Positions 1-7,348 of a stretch of DNA of 12,999 nucleotides are shown one piece after another (the first letter of the stretch is position 1; every line of letters begins with the position of its first letter). The notes under the pieces were generated by a model that saw only the letters and a program-made list of their open reading frames with translations, was not told the DNA's origin and ran no database searches. The position numbers and the translations under genes were made by a program. This DNA comes from CAYLHF01 sp964383365 (GTDB taxonomy: Bacteria > Bacteroidota > Rhodothermia > Rhodothermales > UBA10348): the NCBI GenBank assembly GCA_964383365.1, contig CAYLHF010000056.1, positions 1 through 12,999 of the forward strand. The letters run 5' to 3'.

Positions 1-96
1 GCGGAAGTGGAGGAAGCCGCGGAGACCGTCAGGGAGGTGGCAAATTCTCCCCTCGGGGACCCCTTGAATTCTGGACTACAGTTGTGCTCCGCTTAA
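1..96 (+). CDS. Possible 3' end of a rightward gene, product unknown
   Basis: Frame 1 is open from the window edge for 31 codons and ends in TAA at 94-96. The fragment is acidic at first (AEVEEAAETVREVA) and then runs through SPLGDPLNSG to the end, which reads like an ordinary C-terminal helix and tail. The stop lies 11 bases from the end of the convergent ktrA gene, a normal tail-to-tail spacing. Frame 3 is also open here (to a TAG at 99-101) but its translation is Gly/Arg-rich and less protein-like. No family can be assigned from 31 residues. The first 60 bases are visibly more GC-rich than the rest of the window. Confidence 0.33.
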   Translation, partial: AEVEEAAETVREVANSPLGDPLNSGLQLCSA

Positions 97-107
97 AATA
101 GTCTCGA

Positions 108-767
108 TCAATCCAAATCGGCGAGTTTGGCCAGGTTTTCTTCCGTGCCCGTGAGCACGAGCGTGTCAGAATCTTTGAGCGGCTCGTCAGGAGACGGAAT
201 ATTGCTCATCCGATCGGTCAGGACATCATGTACCGCCACGACGGACACGCGGTAATTCAGCGGCAGTTGCAAGTCTCTGAGCGTCTTACCCAACCACTTG
301 ATGGGAACGGCCATTTCCTGCATGCAGACTCCTCCTCCCAGCCGGACATACTTCAGAAGGGCATTTTCCGGCGTCACTCGTGCTGCAAGTTCGATCGCCG
401 ATTCGCGCTCTGGAAAAACTATTTCCGTCACCCCTATTTTTTCCATGATCCGGCTGTGAGCCGACGAAATGACTTTCACGTAGATCTCATTTACGTTCAG
501 GTCCCTCAATGCCATCGTCACCAGAATACTTGCGCTTATATCGTCGCCGGTAGACACGATGGACGCATCGGCATCTCTCGCGCCAATACTTTCCAGCAGA
601 TCGCTGTCCGTTGCATCTCCCACGACCGCACGCGTGACGTGATCGGCAACCCGGTTCACCGCCGACTCCGAAAGGTCAACGGCCACAACCTCGCTACCCT
701 GCTCGAAGAGCGTACGTGCTGCAGCGGATCCGAATATTCCCAGCCCGACGGATACAAATCGTTTCAT
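108..767 (-). CDS. ktrA: KtrA/TrkA-type RCK regulatory subunit of a K+ uptake system
   Basis: This is a cytoplasmic gating subunit that binds nucleotide and opens or closes the membrane K+ translocator encoded just upstream. At 219 residues it is KtrA-sized (one RCK_N plus one RCK_C), about half of the tandem TrkA of enterobacteria. The N-terminal Rossmann fold shows GLGIFG (residues 8-13) and the acidic D31 at the end of strand 2, which normally contacts the adenosine ribose. The RCK_C half spans roughly residues 135-219; in many KtrA proteins this half binds cyclic di-AMP, but that cannot be judged here. The ATG is preceded by no clear Shine-Dalgarno sequence. The gene starts 23 bases after the ktrB stop and is the last gene of the clc-ktrB-ktrA operon. 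Family certain; the ktr versus trk name is a choice based on length. Confidence 0.94.
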   Translation of the reverse strand: MKRFVSVGLGIFGSAAARTLFEQGSEVVAVDLSESAVNRVADHVTRAVVGDATDSDLLESIGARDADASIVSTGDDISASILVTMALRDLNVNEIYVKVISSAHSRIMEKIGVTEIVFPERESAIELAARVTPENALLKYVRLGGGVCMQEMAVPIKWLGKTLRDLQLPLNYRVSVVAVHDVLTDRMSNIPSPDEPLKDSDTLVLTGTEENLAKLADLD

Positions 768-790
768 GAATGGCCTATAAATTAGCTCTG

Positions 791-2167
791 TTAACCCAGT
801 GCAACGTCCTCATACGCATAATGATACTTTGCCTTCCCTGCCGAAACCCTGCGTGCCAGAGCATCAGCGAACATGAGCGGTCCCACACGACCCAGGAACA
901 TCAGAAAGACGGCTATAACCCGACCGACCGAGGTCAGATCCGTAGTTACCCCCATCGATAGACCCACGGTATTGAAGGCGCTGGCGACTTCGAACATATA
1001 TGGCAGGAATCCACCGCTCTGCGTCCGATCCATCCCTGCCATCTCGGTCGCCGTATAAATAAAAATACCTATAGTTACTGTGACGAATCCAATGACGAAC
1101 AGACTGACGGCGCGCTGTACGGTTTGCCGTGGTATGGAACGATCGTAGAGACTGATGAGATCTCTACCACGCATTCGAGAGACGGCAAGCATGGCGATAA
1201 GTGCGACGGTGACCGTCTTCATTCCTCCGGCTGTCGACCCGGGAGACCCGCCAATGGACATCAAAATGATCGTCAAAAAATTGGACCCACTCGACGCGTT
1301 CGAATAATCGACGGTATTGAAACCGGCTGTACGCGCGGTCACACTCATAAAAAGGGCATTGACGACCCGATCGATGGCAGGCATTGAGCTAAAGGACACT
1401 CCCCATTCGAAGACCAGAAAAAATATCCAACCACCTCCAAGGAGTATTCCCGTGGTGACCAGAACGAGTCGAGTGTGAACGGACAATCGGTAGTGATGGC
1501 CGGCTTTCTGTTCCCGCCTGTACTGATACAGTTCCTCCAGTACGAGAAAACCCAGTCCACCCAACACAATGAGAATCATGATTACGGTCAGAACAAACGG
1601 CTGATCTGCCGACCCCATCAGTGAATCAGAAAATGTTGAGAACCCGGCATTACAGAATGCGCTGATCGCATGAAATACGGCAGGCCAAACGGCACCTCGA
1701 ACGCCATATGTCGGAAGCCAGAAAACGTAAAGCAGTACGGCTCCGACAGCCTCGACAATAAGTGTGAATGCGATTACATGCCGCACCAGTTTGCGTGTAT
1801 CTACTCGCGGTGCCACCTGTGCGCTACTCCGGGCTATTGACTCATGCCGGAGTGAAAGCCTGATTCCGAGCATACTGATCAAGAGGCTGGTGAAGGCAAT
1901 GATGCCCAGACCTCCGAGTTGAATAAGGAGCAGAATATACGCCTGACCGAGGGGCGTGAAATGTGTTGCCGTGTCGACAACGATCAGGCCGGTAACGCAT
2001 ACCGCGCTGGTCGCGGTAAACAGCGCATTGAGCCACGAAAGACTGTCGCCGAAATAGAGACCCGGAATCAGTTTGAAACCGACCGTTCCTGCCAGCACCA
2101 GCCCGATAAACGAGCCCACGAAGATCTGTGGGGCCGAGAATTGAAATCGTGGAGATCGGTTTGACAC
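791..2167 (-). CDS. ktrB: KtrB/TrkH-type K+ translocating subunit
   Basis: This integral membrane protein carries K+ (often with Na+ dependence) into the cell and is gated by the downstream KtrA. The four pore-loop repeats of the superfamily are visible: SAVCVTGL (residues 54-61, filter G60), SAFCNAGFST (169-178, G175), TARTAGFNT (277-285, G282) and SAFNTVGLS (396-404, G402). The GGSPGSTAGGMKT segment (306-318) is the conserved stretch after the third pore. At 458 residues, with a C-terminus YAYEDVALG, it is closer to KtrB than to the longer TrkH. The best available start is GTG at 2165-2167, with the conserved FSAPQI core beginning about ten residues later. That start has no Shine-Dalgarno sequence, and a perfect one lies 82 bases upstream, so the exact start is uncertain (see the RBS entry). 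It follows the ClC gene by 87 bases. Confidence 0.93.
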   Translation of the reverse strand: MSNRSPRFQFSAPQIFVGSFIGLVLAGTVGFKLIPGLYFGDSLSWLNALFTATSAVCVTGLIVVDTATHFTPLGQAYILLLIQLGGLGIIAFTSLLISMLGIRLSLRHESIARSSAQVAPRVDTRKLVRHVIAFTLIVEAVGAVLLYVFWLPTYGVRGAVWPAVFHAISAFCNAGFSTFSDSLMGSADQPFVLTVIMILIVLGGLGFLVLEELYQYRREQKAGHHYRLSVHTRLVLVTTGILLGGGWIFFLVFEWGVSFSSMPAIDRVVNALFMSVTARTAGFNTVDYSNASSGSNFLTIILMSIGGSPGSTAGGMKTVTVALIAMLAVSRMRGRDLISLYDRSIPRQTVQRAVSLFVIGFVTVTIGIFIYTATEMAGMDRTQSGGFLPYMFEVASAFNTVGLSMGVTTDLTSVGRVIAVFLMFLGRVGPLMFADALARRVSAGKAKYHYAYEDVALG

Positions 2168-2249
2168 GGGCGCTGGTGTTGAGTTGTCCGGGGAAACTAC
2201 AAAATCATTCCGGGAGTGCCGGATCCATTCGGTTGCGACCGGAAGTAAG

Positions 2250-2256
2250 CCTCCTT
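2250..2256 (-). promoter_or_regulatory. Perfect Shine-Dalgarno AAGGAGG overlapping the ClC stop codon
   Basis: Read on the minus strand, the ClC stop TAA runs directly into GGAGG (TAAGGAGGC). No ATG, GTG or TTG occurs at a normal distance of 5-10 bases. The first candidate is an ATG at 2226-2228, 21 bases away, which opens a seven-codon ORF (MDPALPE, stop at 2205-2207). Between them, CGGT-CGCA-ACCG can pair as a small hairpin, leaving about nine unpaired bases of spacing. The KtrB GTG lies a further 37 bases down and in another frame. Other starts in the window have weak or no Shine-Dalgarno sequence, so this site stands out. The sequence is certain; its role is inferred. Confidence 0.5.
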
Positions 2257-4114
2257 AAAACGTATCGTCTTCTCTTTTCTTTTTCAGATAGGCCCTGTGA
2301 TACTCCGATACAACTTGCGCTGCACGTACGAAACCAACGAGTTGATCGTCTGAATCCAACACGGGAAGTTCCGGGTAGGCGGTGTCATCAAACACATCGA
2401 GAACCCGATCCAGGGAGTCATCAAGATAGACGGATCTGAACGGCTCCGCCAGATCGGTAGCGATTACGGCCGAACCAAGCATATCCTCTTCTTCCAGAAG
2501 CGGCTGAATACTTTCAAGCAATACCAATCCCGAGAATCGATCGGGGCCCTCGGTCTGAGCTGCCGCACATACCGGTAAAACGACCTCCCGCGTTCGAGCA
2601 AATACACTCACGATCTCGTCGAGCGTATGCGTCGGATCTACCGTGTGAAAGTATACAGGATGTTCGATAATGGAGCGGACCTTGATCGATGCCAGAAGGT
2701 CCGGGGTCAGTTCCGTCCGATGGGCTGGAGAATCGTTGAACGACCTCACCTGCTCGGTATACAGACTCCACTTGCGCGCAAGAACATGCACCAGAACACC
2801 CGCAAATATGAGAGGGACGAGGAGTGTGTAGCTGCCCGTCATCTCCGATATCATTATGGCGGTCGTGATCTTCACATTGGCGACACCGGTAAAGAACGTA
2901 GCCATCCCGATCATCACGTACGCGCCGGGCTGGGTCACCAGATCGGGCATGAGTTGATGGAGTCCCTGGCCGTAAATGCCGCCGAGCATTCCTCCAATAA
3001 CCAGGCTCGGGGCAAAGACACCTCCAGAGCCGCCAGAACTGATCGTCAGCGATGTGGCGAAAATTTTCGCGAATGCCAGAACCAGCATGATTGTGATCGG
3101 CAAATTGCCATAGATAGCCTGTTGAAGCCAGCCATAACTCGATCCCAATATTTCTGGAAAATAAAAAGCGATCCCACCTACCATCAGCCCGCCGATGGCC
3201 GGCTTGAAATGGGGCCGAATCTTGATGCGGTCGAAGAATTGATCTTTCGTTCCATAGAAGACTTTCGTATAAAAAATGCCGACGACGGCACACACGAGAG
3301 CAAAAACGATCAGCGGAAGCAGCTCCAGAGGATTAATGAAAGAAAAAGACGGGGTCGTAAATACGGTACTGGAGTCTGCGACGACACTGTAGATTGAATA
3401 CCCCGTGATGGCCGCGATCATTGCAGGCATGATCCCTTCGCTTTCTATGTCCTCTCGATACAATACTTCCACTGCAAAGAATGCACCACCGAGCGGCGAT
3501 CGAAAGATGCTACCGATACCTGCTGCTACTCCGGCGATAAGCAGCATGCGCCTTTCTCGATCATCGAGATTGAAACGGTCTCCGACATACGAGCCGAGCG
3601 TGGCTGCGATCTGTGCAATCGGGCCCTCTTTTCCGGCACTTCCTCCCGTTCCGATTGTGATCGCGGACGCGATTGTTTTGACAGCCGCGACGCGAGGACG
3701 GATTCGGCCCGCCTCTCTATGAAAGGCCCTGATCACCCCATCCGTACCGTGACCTTCGGCTTCCGGTGCCCATGTAAACACGATCCAGCCTGAAATAAGA
3801 CCACCGATGGTCGGAACGATGAACAACAGCCAGCGCCGATCCAGGTGAAGCGCTGCCGTTACGTCGAAATGGGTCAAGGTGCTTCCACCGCCTGCTTCCG
3901 GAGGATTATATCCGACCAGATCGGTGAGGGCAAAATGACTGATCTCGTGTACGAGCGAACCGAAAATGAGGGCTGCTGCTGCACCGGCCACTCCGATCGT
4001 CACCGAAAAAAGCATCCAACGACTCGTAATTCGCCAGTCGATATTATGATCGAACTGTCGACGGGTGCGATGATACCTCGATCGAAAATATCTGTAGACG
4101 GATTCGGAACTCAT
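2255..4114 (-). CDS. ClC-family chloride channel or Cl-/H+ antiporter with C-terminal CBS pair
   Basis: This inner-membrane protein moves Cl- either as a channel or as an H+ antiporter. The family signatures are in order: AEGHGTDGVI (residues 119-128, at the position of the GSGIP anion-binding motif), GKEGP (161-165, with gating glutamate E163), SPLGGAFFAVEVLYRED (206-222) and GGVFAPSLVIG (364-374). Two CBS domains follow at about 472-540 and 550-605, which in other ClC proteins sense nucleotides or ionic strength. The intracellular proton glutamate of E. coli ClC-ec1 (E203) aligns with V217, while its neighbour E202 is kept as E216. At 619 residues it has the usual length for a CBS-bearing bacterial ClC. 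It is the first gene of the operon with ktrB and ktrA, which suggests Cl- is moved together with K+ to keep charge balance. The ATG has no clear Shine-Dalgarno sequence. Confidence 0.93.
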   Translation of the reverse strand: MSSESVYRYFRSRYHRTRRQFDHNIDWRITSRWMLFSVTIGVAGAAAALIFGSLVHEISHFALTDLVGYNPPEAGGGSTLTHFDVTAALHLDRRWLLFIVPTIGGLISGWIVFTWAPEAEGHGTDGVIRAFHREAGRIRPRVAAVKTIASAITIGTGGSAGKEGPIAQIAATLGSYVGDRFNLDDRERRMLLIAGVAAGIGSIFRSPLGGAFFAVEVLYREDIESEGIMPAMIAAITGYSIYSVVADSSTVFTTPSFSFINPLELLPLIVFALVCAVVGIFYTKVFYGTKDQFFDRIKIRPHFKPAIGGLMVGGIAFYFPEILGSSYGWLQQAIYGNLPITIMLVLAFAKIFATSLTISSGGSGGVFAPSLVIGGMLGGIYGQGLHQLMPDLVTQPGAYVMIGMATFFTGVANVKITTAIMISEMTGSYTLLVPLIFAGVLVHVLARKWSLYTEQVRSFNDSPAHRTELTPDLLASIKVRSIIEHPVYFHTVDPTHTLDEIVSVFARTREVVLPVCAAAQTEGPDRFSGLVLLESIQPLLEEEDMLGSAVIATDLAEPFRSVYLDDSLDRVLDVFDDTAYPELPVLDSDDQLVGFVRAAQVVSEYHRAYLKKKREDDTF

Positions 4115-4119
4115 AAGGC

Positions 4120-4182
4120 CTAATGTACTTCGTTCATTGGCATGATTTCATCGGAAAGCGAACAAATCCTCCGGGCTTTCAT
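4120..4182 (-). other. Candidate 20-codon leader ORF before the ClC gene
   Basis: An ATG in the loop of the 4171-4188 hairpin (4180-4182, minus strand) opens a 20-codon frame that begins MKARRIC, ends MNEVH, and stops with TAG at 4120-4122. The stop is only five bases before the ClC ATG and in a different frame. Two further in-frame ATGs occur near its end. No Shine-Dalgarno sequence precedes it. The close stop-to-start spacing would fit translational coupling, but a frame of this length can easily arise by chance. Confidence 0.2.
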
Positions 4183-4188
4183 GCCCGG
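4171..4188. promoter_or_regulatory. GC-rich hairpin in the ClC/MFS divergent spacer
   Basis: CCGGGC (4171-4176) and GCCCGG (4183-4188) form a perfect six-base stem around a six-base loop. It sits in the 197-base spacer (4115-4311) between two divergent start codons, so it would fall in the 5' leader of either gene. On the minus strand a GGAGG (4168-4172) is half buried in the stem, an arrangement that could hide a ribosome site. On the plus strand a run of six T (4200-4205) follows, but 11 bases from the stem, which is too far for an intrinsic terminator. I found no convincing -35/-10 or Bacteroidota-type -33/-7 promoter in this spacer. Confidence 0.4.
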
Positions 4189-4311
4189 GACGACGACGAT
4201 TTTTTATAGAGAAGTCAATCATCGTAGGTGTGGCTTCGGGACTTCCAAGTTGTCGATTGAATACCTTTCGGCCCCCTATCAATCTCGTCCTCTTCGATCG
4301 AGAAGCGGAAT

Positions 4312-5484
4312 ATGAAATCCACCGACATTAATTCGCAGACCGCACTCTCGGCGGCCGTATGGCTGGGAATCATCGGATCGAGCGTCTTGCTCGTCTTACC
4401 GGTATTTGTTGGGACGCTCATCGAGCACCTCCATTTTTCGCCATCAGAGGCGGGAATAATTGGGTCAGCCGATTTACTTGGATACGCTACAGCATCATTC
4501 ATTGCCTTCCGGGTGGTGAGAAAGTACAACTGGAGATGGATCGTCCTGTCCGGACTTACATTGATGATCATCGGAAACGTGCTTTCGCTTGGAACCAGCT
4601 CATTTAGAGCCCTTTTCGTCATTCGACTCGTTTTCTCCGGTGTCGGGGCCGGGCTCGTGATCTGCGTTCCCTACACGTTTCTGGGAGACACGAGTCATCC
4701 TGCCCGAAATACGAGTATCTACTTCGGAGTAAACGTGGTCGGGGGAACGATCGGACTTCTCATATTGCCATACGCGATCACGATCGCGTCGTCAGATGGC
4801 CTTTTCTGGCTGTTGGCGGCTACGGCAATCTCAGGCATTCCCTTTGCATTTTTCTGGCTTCCGGTCCGGGGTATCAACCAGGAAACACGAAGAGAAAGTC
4901 TTCACTTTTCGGACGTACGGTCCGTCGTAATCATTCTTGTCGGAATCGGCGTTTTCAACCTGGGATTTGGAGGCGTTTGGGCGTTTGTGGAGCGAATTGG
5001 TACGAATGCCGGACTGCCGATCACGACGGTCGGACGTATTCTCTCTCTCACGTATCTGACGGCCATGCTGGGATCTGCGGTGGCGAGTTGGCAGGATGAC
5101 CGATTTGGATTCCGTGGCCCCTATGCGATCGCCATGCTCCTGATGGGAGTTTCCATGTTCGGGCTACTCCATGCCGGATCCCAATTCGTATTCATTGCTG
5201 CTATGGCACTCATGAATTTCGCCTGGAATTACGCAATCACGTATCAGTTCAGTGCCGTTTTCGATACGGATAAAACGGGTAAGTTGGTTGTATTTATCAT
5301 TCTGGCAGAGGCGACCGGTCTCATGCTTGGACCCGGAATTGCCGGCTTCCTGGTCGAACATTCCGGCCTGGAAACGGCTCTTTTTCTGGGCATCGCCAGT
5401 GGTCTGATCAGTCTGGCTCTGATTGGGCGAAAATCCCTACGGGGACCGGTACGTCTCGGATCCAACCAGGCACAGGCGGATTGA
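4312..5484 (+). CDS. Major facilitator superfamily transporter, substrate unknown
   Basis: A 390-residue inner-membrane protein with about twelve hydrophobic segments in two halves, joined by a polar loop near residues 186-203. This is the standard size and layout of an MFS carrier. The loop between segments 2 and 3 (around 66-74, FRVVRKYNW) keeps basic residues but lacks a clean GxxxDRxGRR motif A. A charged residue sits in the seventh segment (VWAFVERIG, 222-230, E227), a place where many MFS carriers hold a substrate- or proton-coupling residue. The ATG at 4312 places the first membrane segment at residues 13-33; upstream GAAGCGGAAT is at best a weak ribosome site. It diverges from the ion operon and converges with the decarboxylase gene, 76 bases apart, with no clear terminator between. 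A link to the decarboxylase's substrate or product is possible but unproven. Confidence 0.85.
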   Translation: MKSTDINSQTALSAAVWLGIIGSSVLLVLPVFVGTLIEHLHFSPSEAGIIGSADLLGYATASFIAFRVVRKYNWRWIVLSGLTLMIIGNVLSLGTSSFRALFVIRLVFSGVGAGLVICVPYTFLGDTSHPARNTSIYFGVNVVGGTIGLLILPYAITIASSDGLFWLLAATAISGIPFAFFWLPVRGINQETRRESLHFSDVRSVVIILVGIGVFNLGFGGVWAFVERIGTNAGLPITTVGRILSLTYLTAMLGSAVASWQDDRFGFRGPYAIAMLLMGVSMFGLLHAGSQFVFIAAMALMNFAWNYAITYQFSAVFDTDKTGKLVVFIILAEATGLMLGPGIAGFLVEHSGLETALFLGIASGLISLALIGRKSLRGPVRLGSNQAQAD

Positions 5485-5560
5485 CTACACGCTCTTTTCC
5501 CAGCCTGTTTCGCCAGAACACGAGAAAAAACGACTAACACGATTATTAACCGGTTCAACC

Positions 5561-6994
5561 TCAGAAATGCTCTCGACCGGGCGTTCTTTCTACAGTTTCG
5601 TTTGTCAACTGATGTCCTGAAAGCCGGACGTTCGAAAAAAACGTATCGACGTCGGACTCAGAAATATCCGGGTTAATGAATGCGATCCGAAGCACCGTCT
5701 CCCCATTCAACGACGCATAATTCACCGCACTGCTGCCATCGTACAGGAGCCGGTCTCGAATTTGCCGATTCACGGCGTTCCTGGACCGAACGTCTCCGGT
5801 GCCACCGGTGAACTGAAAACAGACATTGAACGAATACACATCCGACTTCAACTCCATATCATCCGCGCTTCGAATAACCGAGGACGCGTATTGAGCAAGC
5901 GCCATCATTCGGTTTATCCTCTTTTCATAGCCCCTATCTCCGAAGTACTTCCAACTCAACCAGAGCTTTAGAGCGTCCACCTTTCGTCCGCACTGAAGAG
6001 ATTTCTTACCCAGATCCGGAGACTCTTCATCATGAAAGAGATAATCACTATGATCACATGAAGCGGAAGACGCAAGTACTCCCCGCTTGCGGCACAAGAG
6101 GGCAGAGCAGATGAGCGGGACACCCATTGTCTTGTGTGGATTCCAGGCCAGTGAATCTGCATTCTCGACCCCGTCCAGCAAGTGACGGTAGCTACCCGAG
6201 AGCAGTAAGGATGCCCCGAGCGCACCATCTACGTGTAGCCACAGATCGTGCTTCTGAGCAATCTCAGATAGGGATTGAATCGGATCGATAGCGCCCAATA
6301 CCGTCGTTCCAGCCGTCGCAGCTACAAAAAACGGACGCCTCCCCTCTTCTTCTGCCCGTACAATCGCCGTCTCAAGAGCTGTCGGAATCATCCGGCCGTC
6401 TTCGTCGGACTGAATCTTGATCACAGCGTTCAATCCGAGTCCGAGGACATTGGCTGCTTTCAAAAACGAGTAGTGGGCCTGATCAGATACAAAGGCCGTG
6501 AGTCCCGGAGGAATGCCATTTTCACGAATTCCGGAATCAACCTGATTTCGGGCAATCATCATGGCAGTCATATTGGCATTACTCCCACCGGGAAGAAATA
6601 ATCCTTCATTCGCGGTGAACCCAGCCATCGAGGACATCCGAACGATTAATTCCTGTTCGATGAGCGTTGCTACCGGTGCAACCTCATACGTATACATCGA
6701 GGTGTTGGCCGCCGCCGAGACAATTTCTCCCGCAAATCCCGGTAAATTGAAGCCCTGATACAGTTGATTGAAAAACTGGGGATGCCCCGTCCTCATACTG
6801 TACTTGAGGTACTGACTGATCAATTCGAGTAATTCAGCGTCAGAGACTCCGTATTCGGCAAGCGGTACGTCGACAAGCGTCCGTAGAGCGGAAGGGGTCT
6901 GAAAATCGACGACGGGAGTATCTGGATCATTATTCTCGTCCAGATAGCGATCAATCAGTTTATAGAGACCGGAAAGTAAATCTTTGTGCGGCAT
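5561..6994 (-). CDS. PLP-dependent group II amino acid decarboxylase (GAD/CSAD/aspartate decarboxylase type)
   Basis: A cytosolic enzyme that removes the alpha-carboxyl group of an acidic amino acid, using one proton per turnover. Fold-type I PLP motifs are clear: Schiff-base lysine K288 in NPHK, D256 in HVDGA for the pyridine nitrogen, and H174 in DQAHYS for ring stacking. GHPQFFNQL (residues 70-78), NTSMYTYEVAP (97-107) and QCGRKVD (334-340) are the hallmarks of the animal GAD67/CSAD branch rather than of E. coli GadB. At two positions linked in the literature, as I recall, to CSAD versus GAD preference (F94 and S114 of mammalian CSAD), this protein has Y79 and S99, closer to CSAD. Substrate candidates are cysteine sulfinate, aspartate or glutamate. 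Length of 477 residues is normal. The ATG has no Shine-Dalgarno sequence. It is a single gene transcribed away from the permease. Confidence 0.9.
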   Translation of the reverse strand: MPHKDLLSGLYKLIDRYLDENNDPDTPVVDFQTPSALRTLVDVPLAEYGVSDAELLELISQYLKYSMRTGHPQFFNQLYQGFNLPGFAGEIVSAAANTSMYTYEVAPVATLIEQELIVRMSSMAGFTANEGLFLPGGSNANMTAMMIARNQVDSGIRENGIPPGLTAFVSDQAHYSFLKAANVLGLGLNAVIKIQSDEDGRMIPTALETAIVRAEEEGRRPFFVAATAGTTVLGAIDPIQSLSEIAQKHDLWLHVDGALGASLLLSGSYRHLLDGVENADSLAWNPHKTMGVPLICSALLCRKRGVLASSASCDHSDYLFHDEESPDLGKKSLQCGRKVDALKLWLSWKYFGDRGYEKRINRMMALAQYASSVIRSADDMELKSDVYSFNVCFQFTGGTGDVRSRNAVNRQIRDRLLYDGSSAVNYASLNGETVLRIAFINPDISESDVDTFFSNVRLSGHQLTNETVERTPGREHF

Positions 6995-7348
6995 CGTAGA
7001 AGTACGAATTTTCCGTAGGGCAAACTACACCAGGGGTACCCGCGATACGTATGGAATCGGCCAGGGAATGTTACGCGTTGAACGTAATAATGTGAACCGT
7101 AAAATACCGAGCGGTCCATTGAATTATCTCCGAAGATCAGAATCGACCAGGGCCAATTTTCACGAGACTATTTTCGCCGAAATGTTCATTTTCGGACACT
7201 TACTGTTCGCTTCGAAGAGAGATATTGTCGGCGCGTGAGTCAAACACGTAGTTCCGCTGCTTTTCCGGACAACGATGAGCATCGGCACGACAATTGCCTA
7301 TTCTTCGTGTACGACCCTCGTCCCAACGGCCATTGACTGTGTATTGAA
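6995..7348. other. 354-base divergent intergenic region
   Basis: This spacer separates the divergent starts of the decarboxylase (leftward) and the FtsX-type permease (rightward), so it must carry control signals for at least one of them. I found no convincing sigma-70 or Bacteroidota-type promoter by eye. The only symmetric element is a short inverted repeat, CCGAAA (7177-7182) and TTTCGG (7190-7195) with a seven-base gap, which could be an operator half-site pair but may be chance. An 84-codon open frame crosses the region from within the decarboxylase start on the plus strand; its composition does not look like a protein. No RNA gene is apparent. Confidence 0.5.

Noticed and set aside
228..785. 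185-codon plus-strand open frame over ktrA
   Set aside because: It is antisense to a well-supported RCK gene; its translation is rich in His, Arg and Gln with no recognisable motif.
2514..3397. Long open frames on both strands inside the ClC gene (2514-3293 minus, 2627-3397 plus)
   Set aside because: They overlap the ClC reading frame with all its motifs, and their translations are Arg/His/Cys-rich, typical of shadow frames.
4171..4205. Hairpin plus T-run as an intrinsic terminator
   Set aside because: The T-run starts 11 bases after the stem, and the site lies between two divergent start codons where no transcript should end.
5485..5560. Terminator between the MFS and decarboxylase genes
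   Set aside because: I found an A-run and CCGGTT, but no stem of useful length followed by a T-run on either strand.
7177..7195. CCGAAA/TTTCGG inverted repeat as a firm operator
   Set aside because: Only six bases per arm with a seven-base gap; expected by chance in a spacer this long, so mentioned only within the intergenic entry.
6984..7238. 84-codon plus-strand frame in the divergent spacer
   Set aside because: It starts inside the decarboxylase start region, has no ribosome site and a composition unlike the neighbouring proteins.
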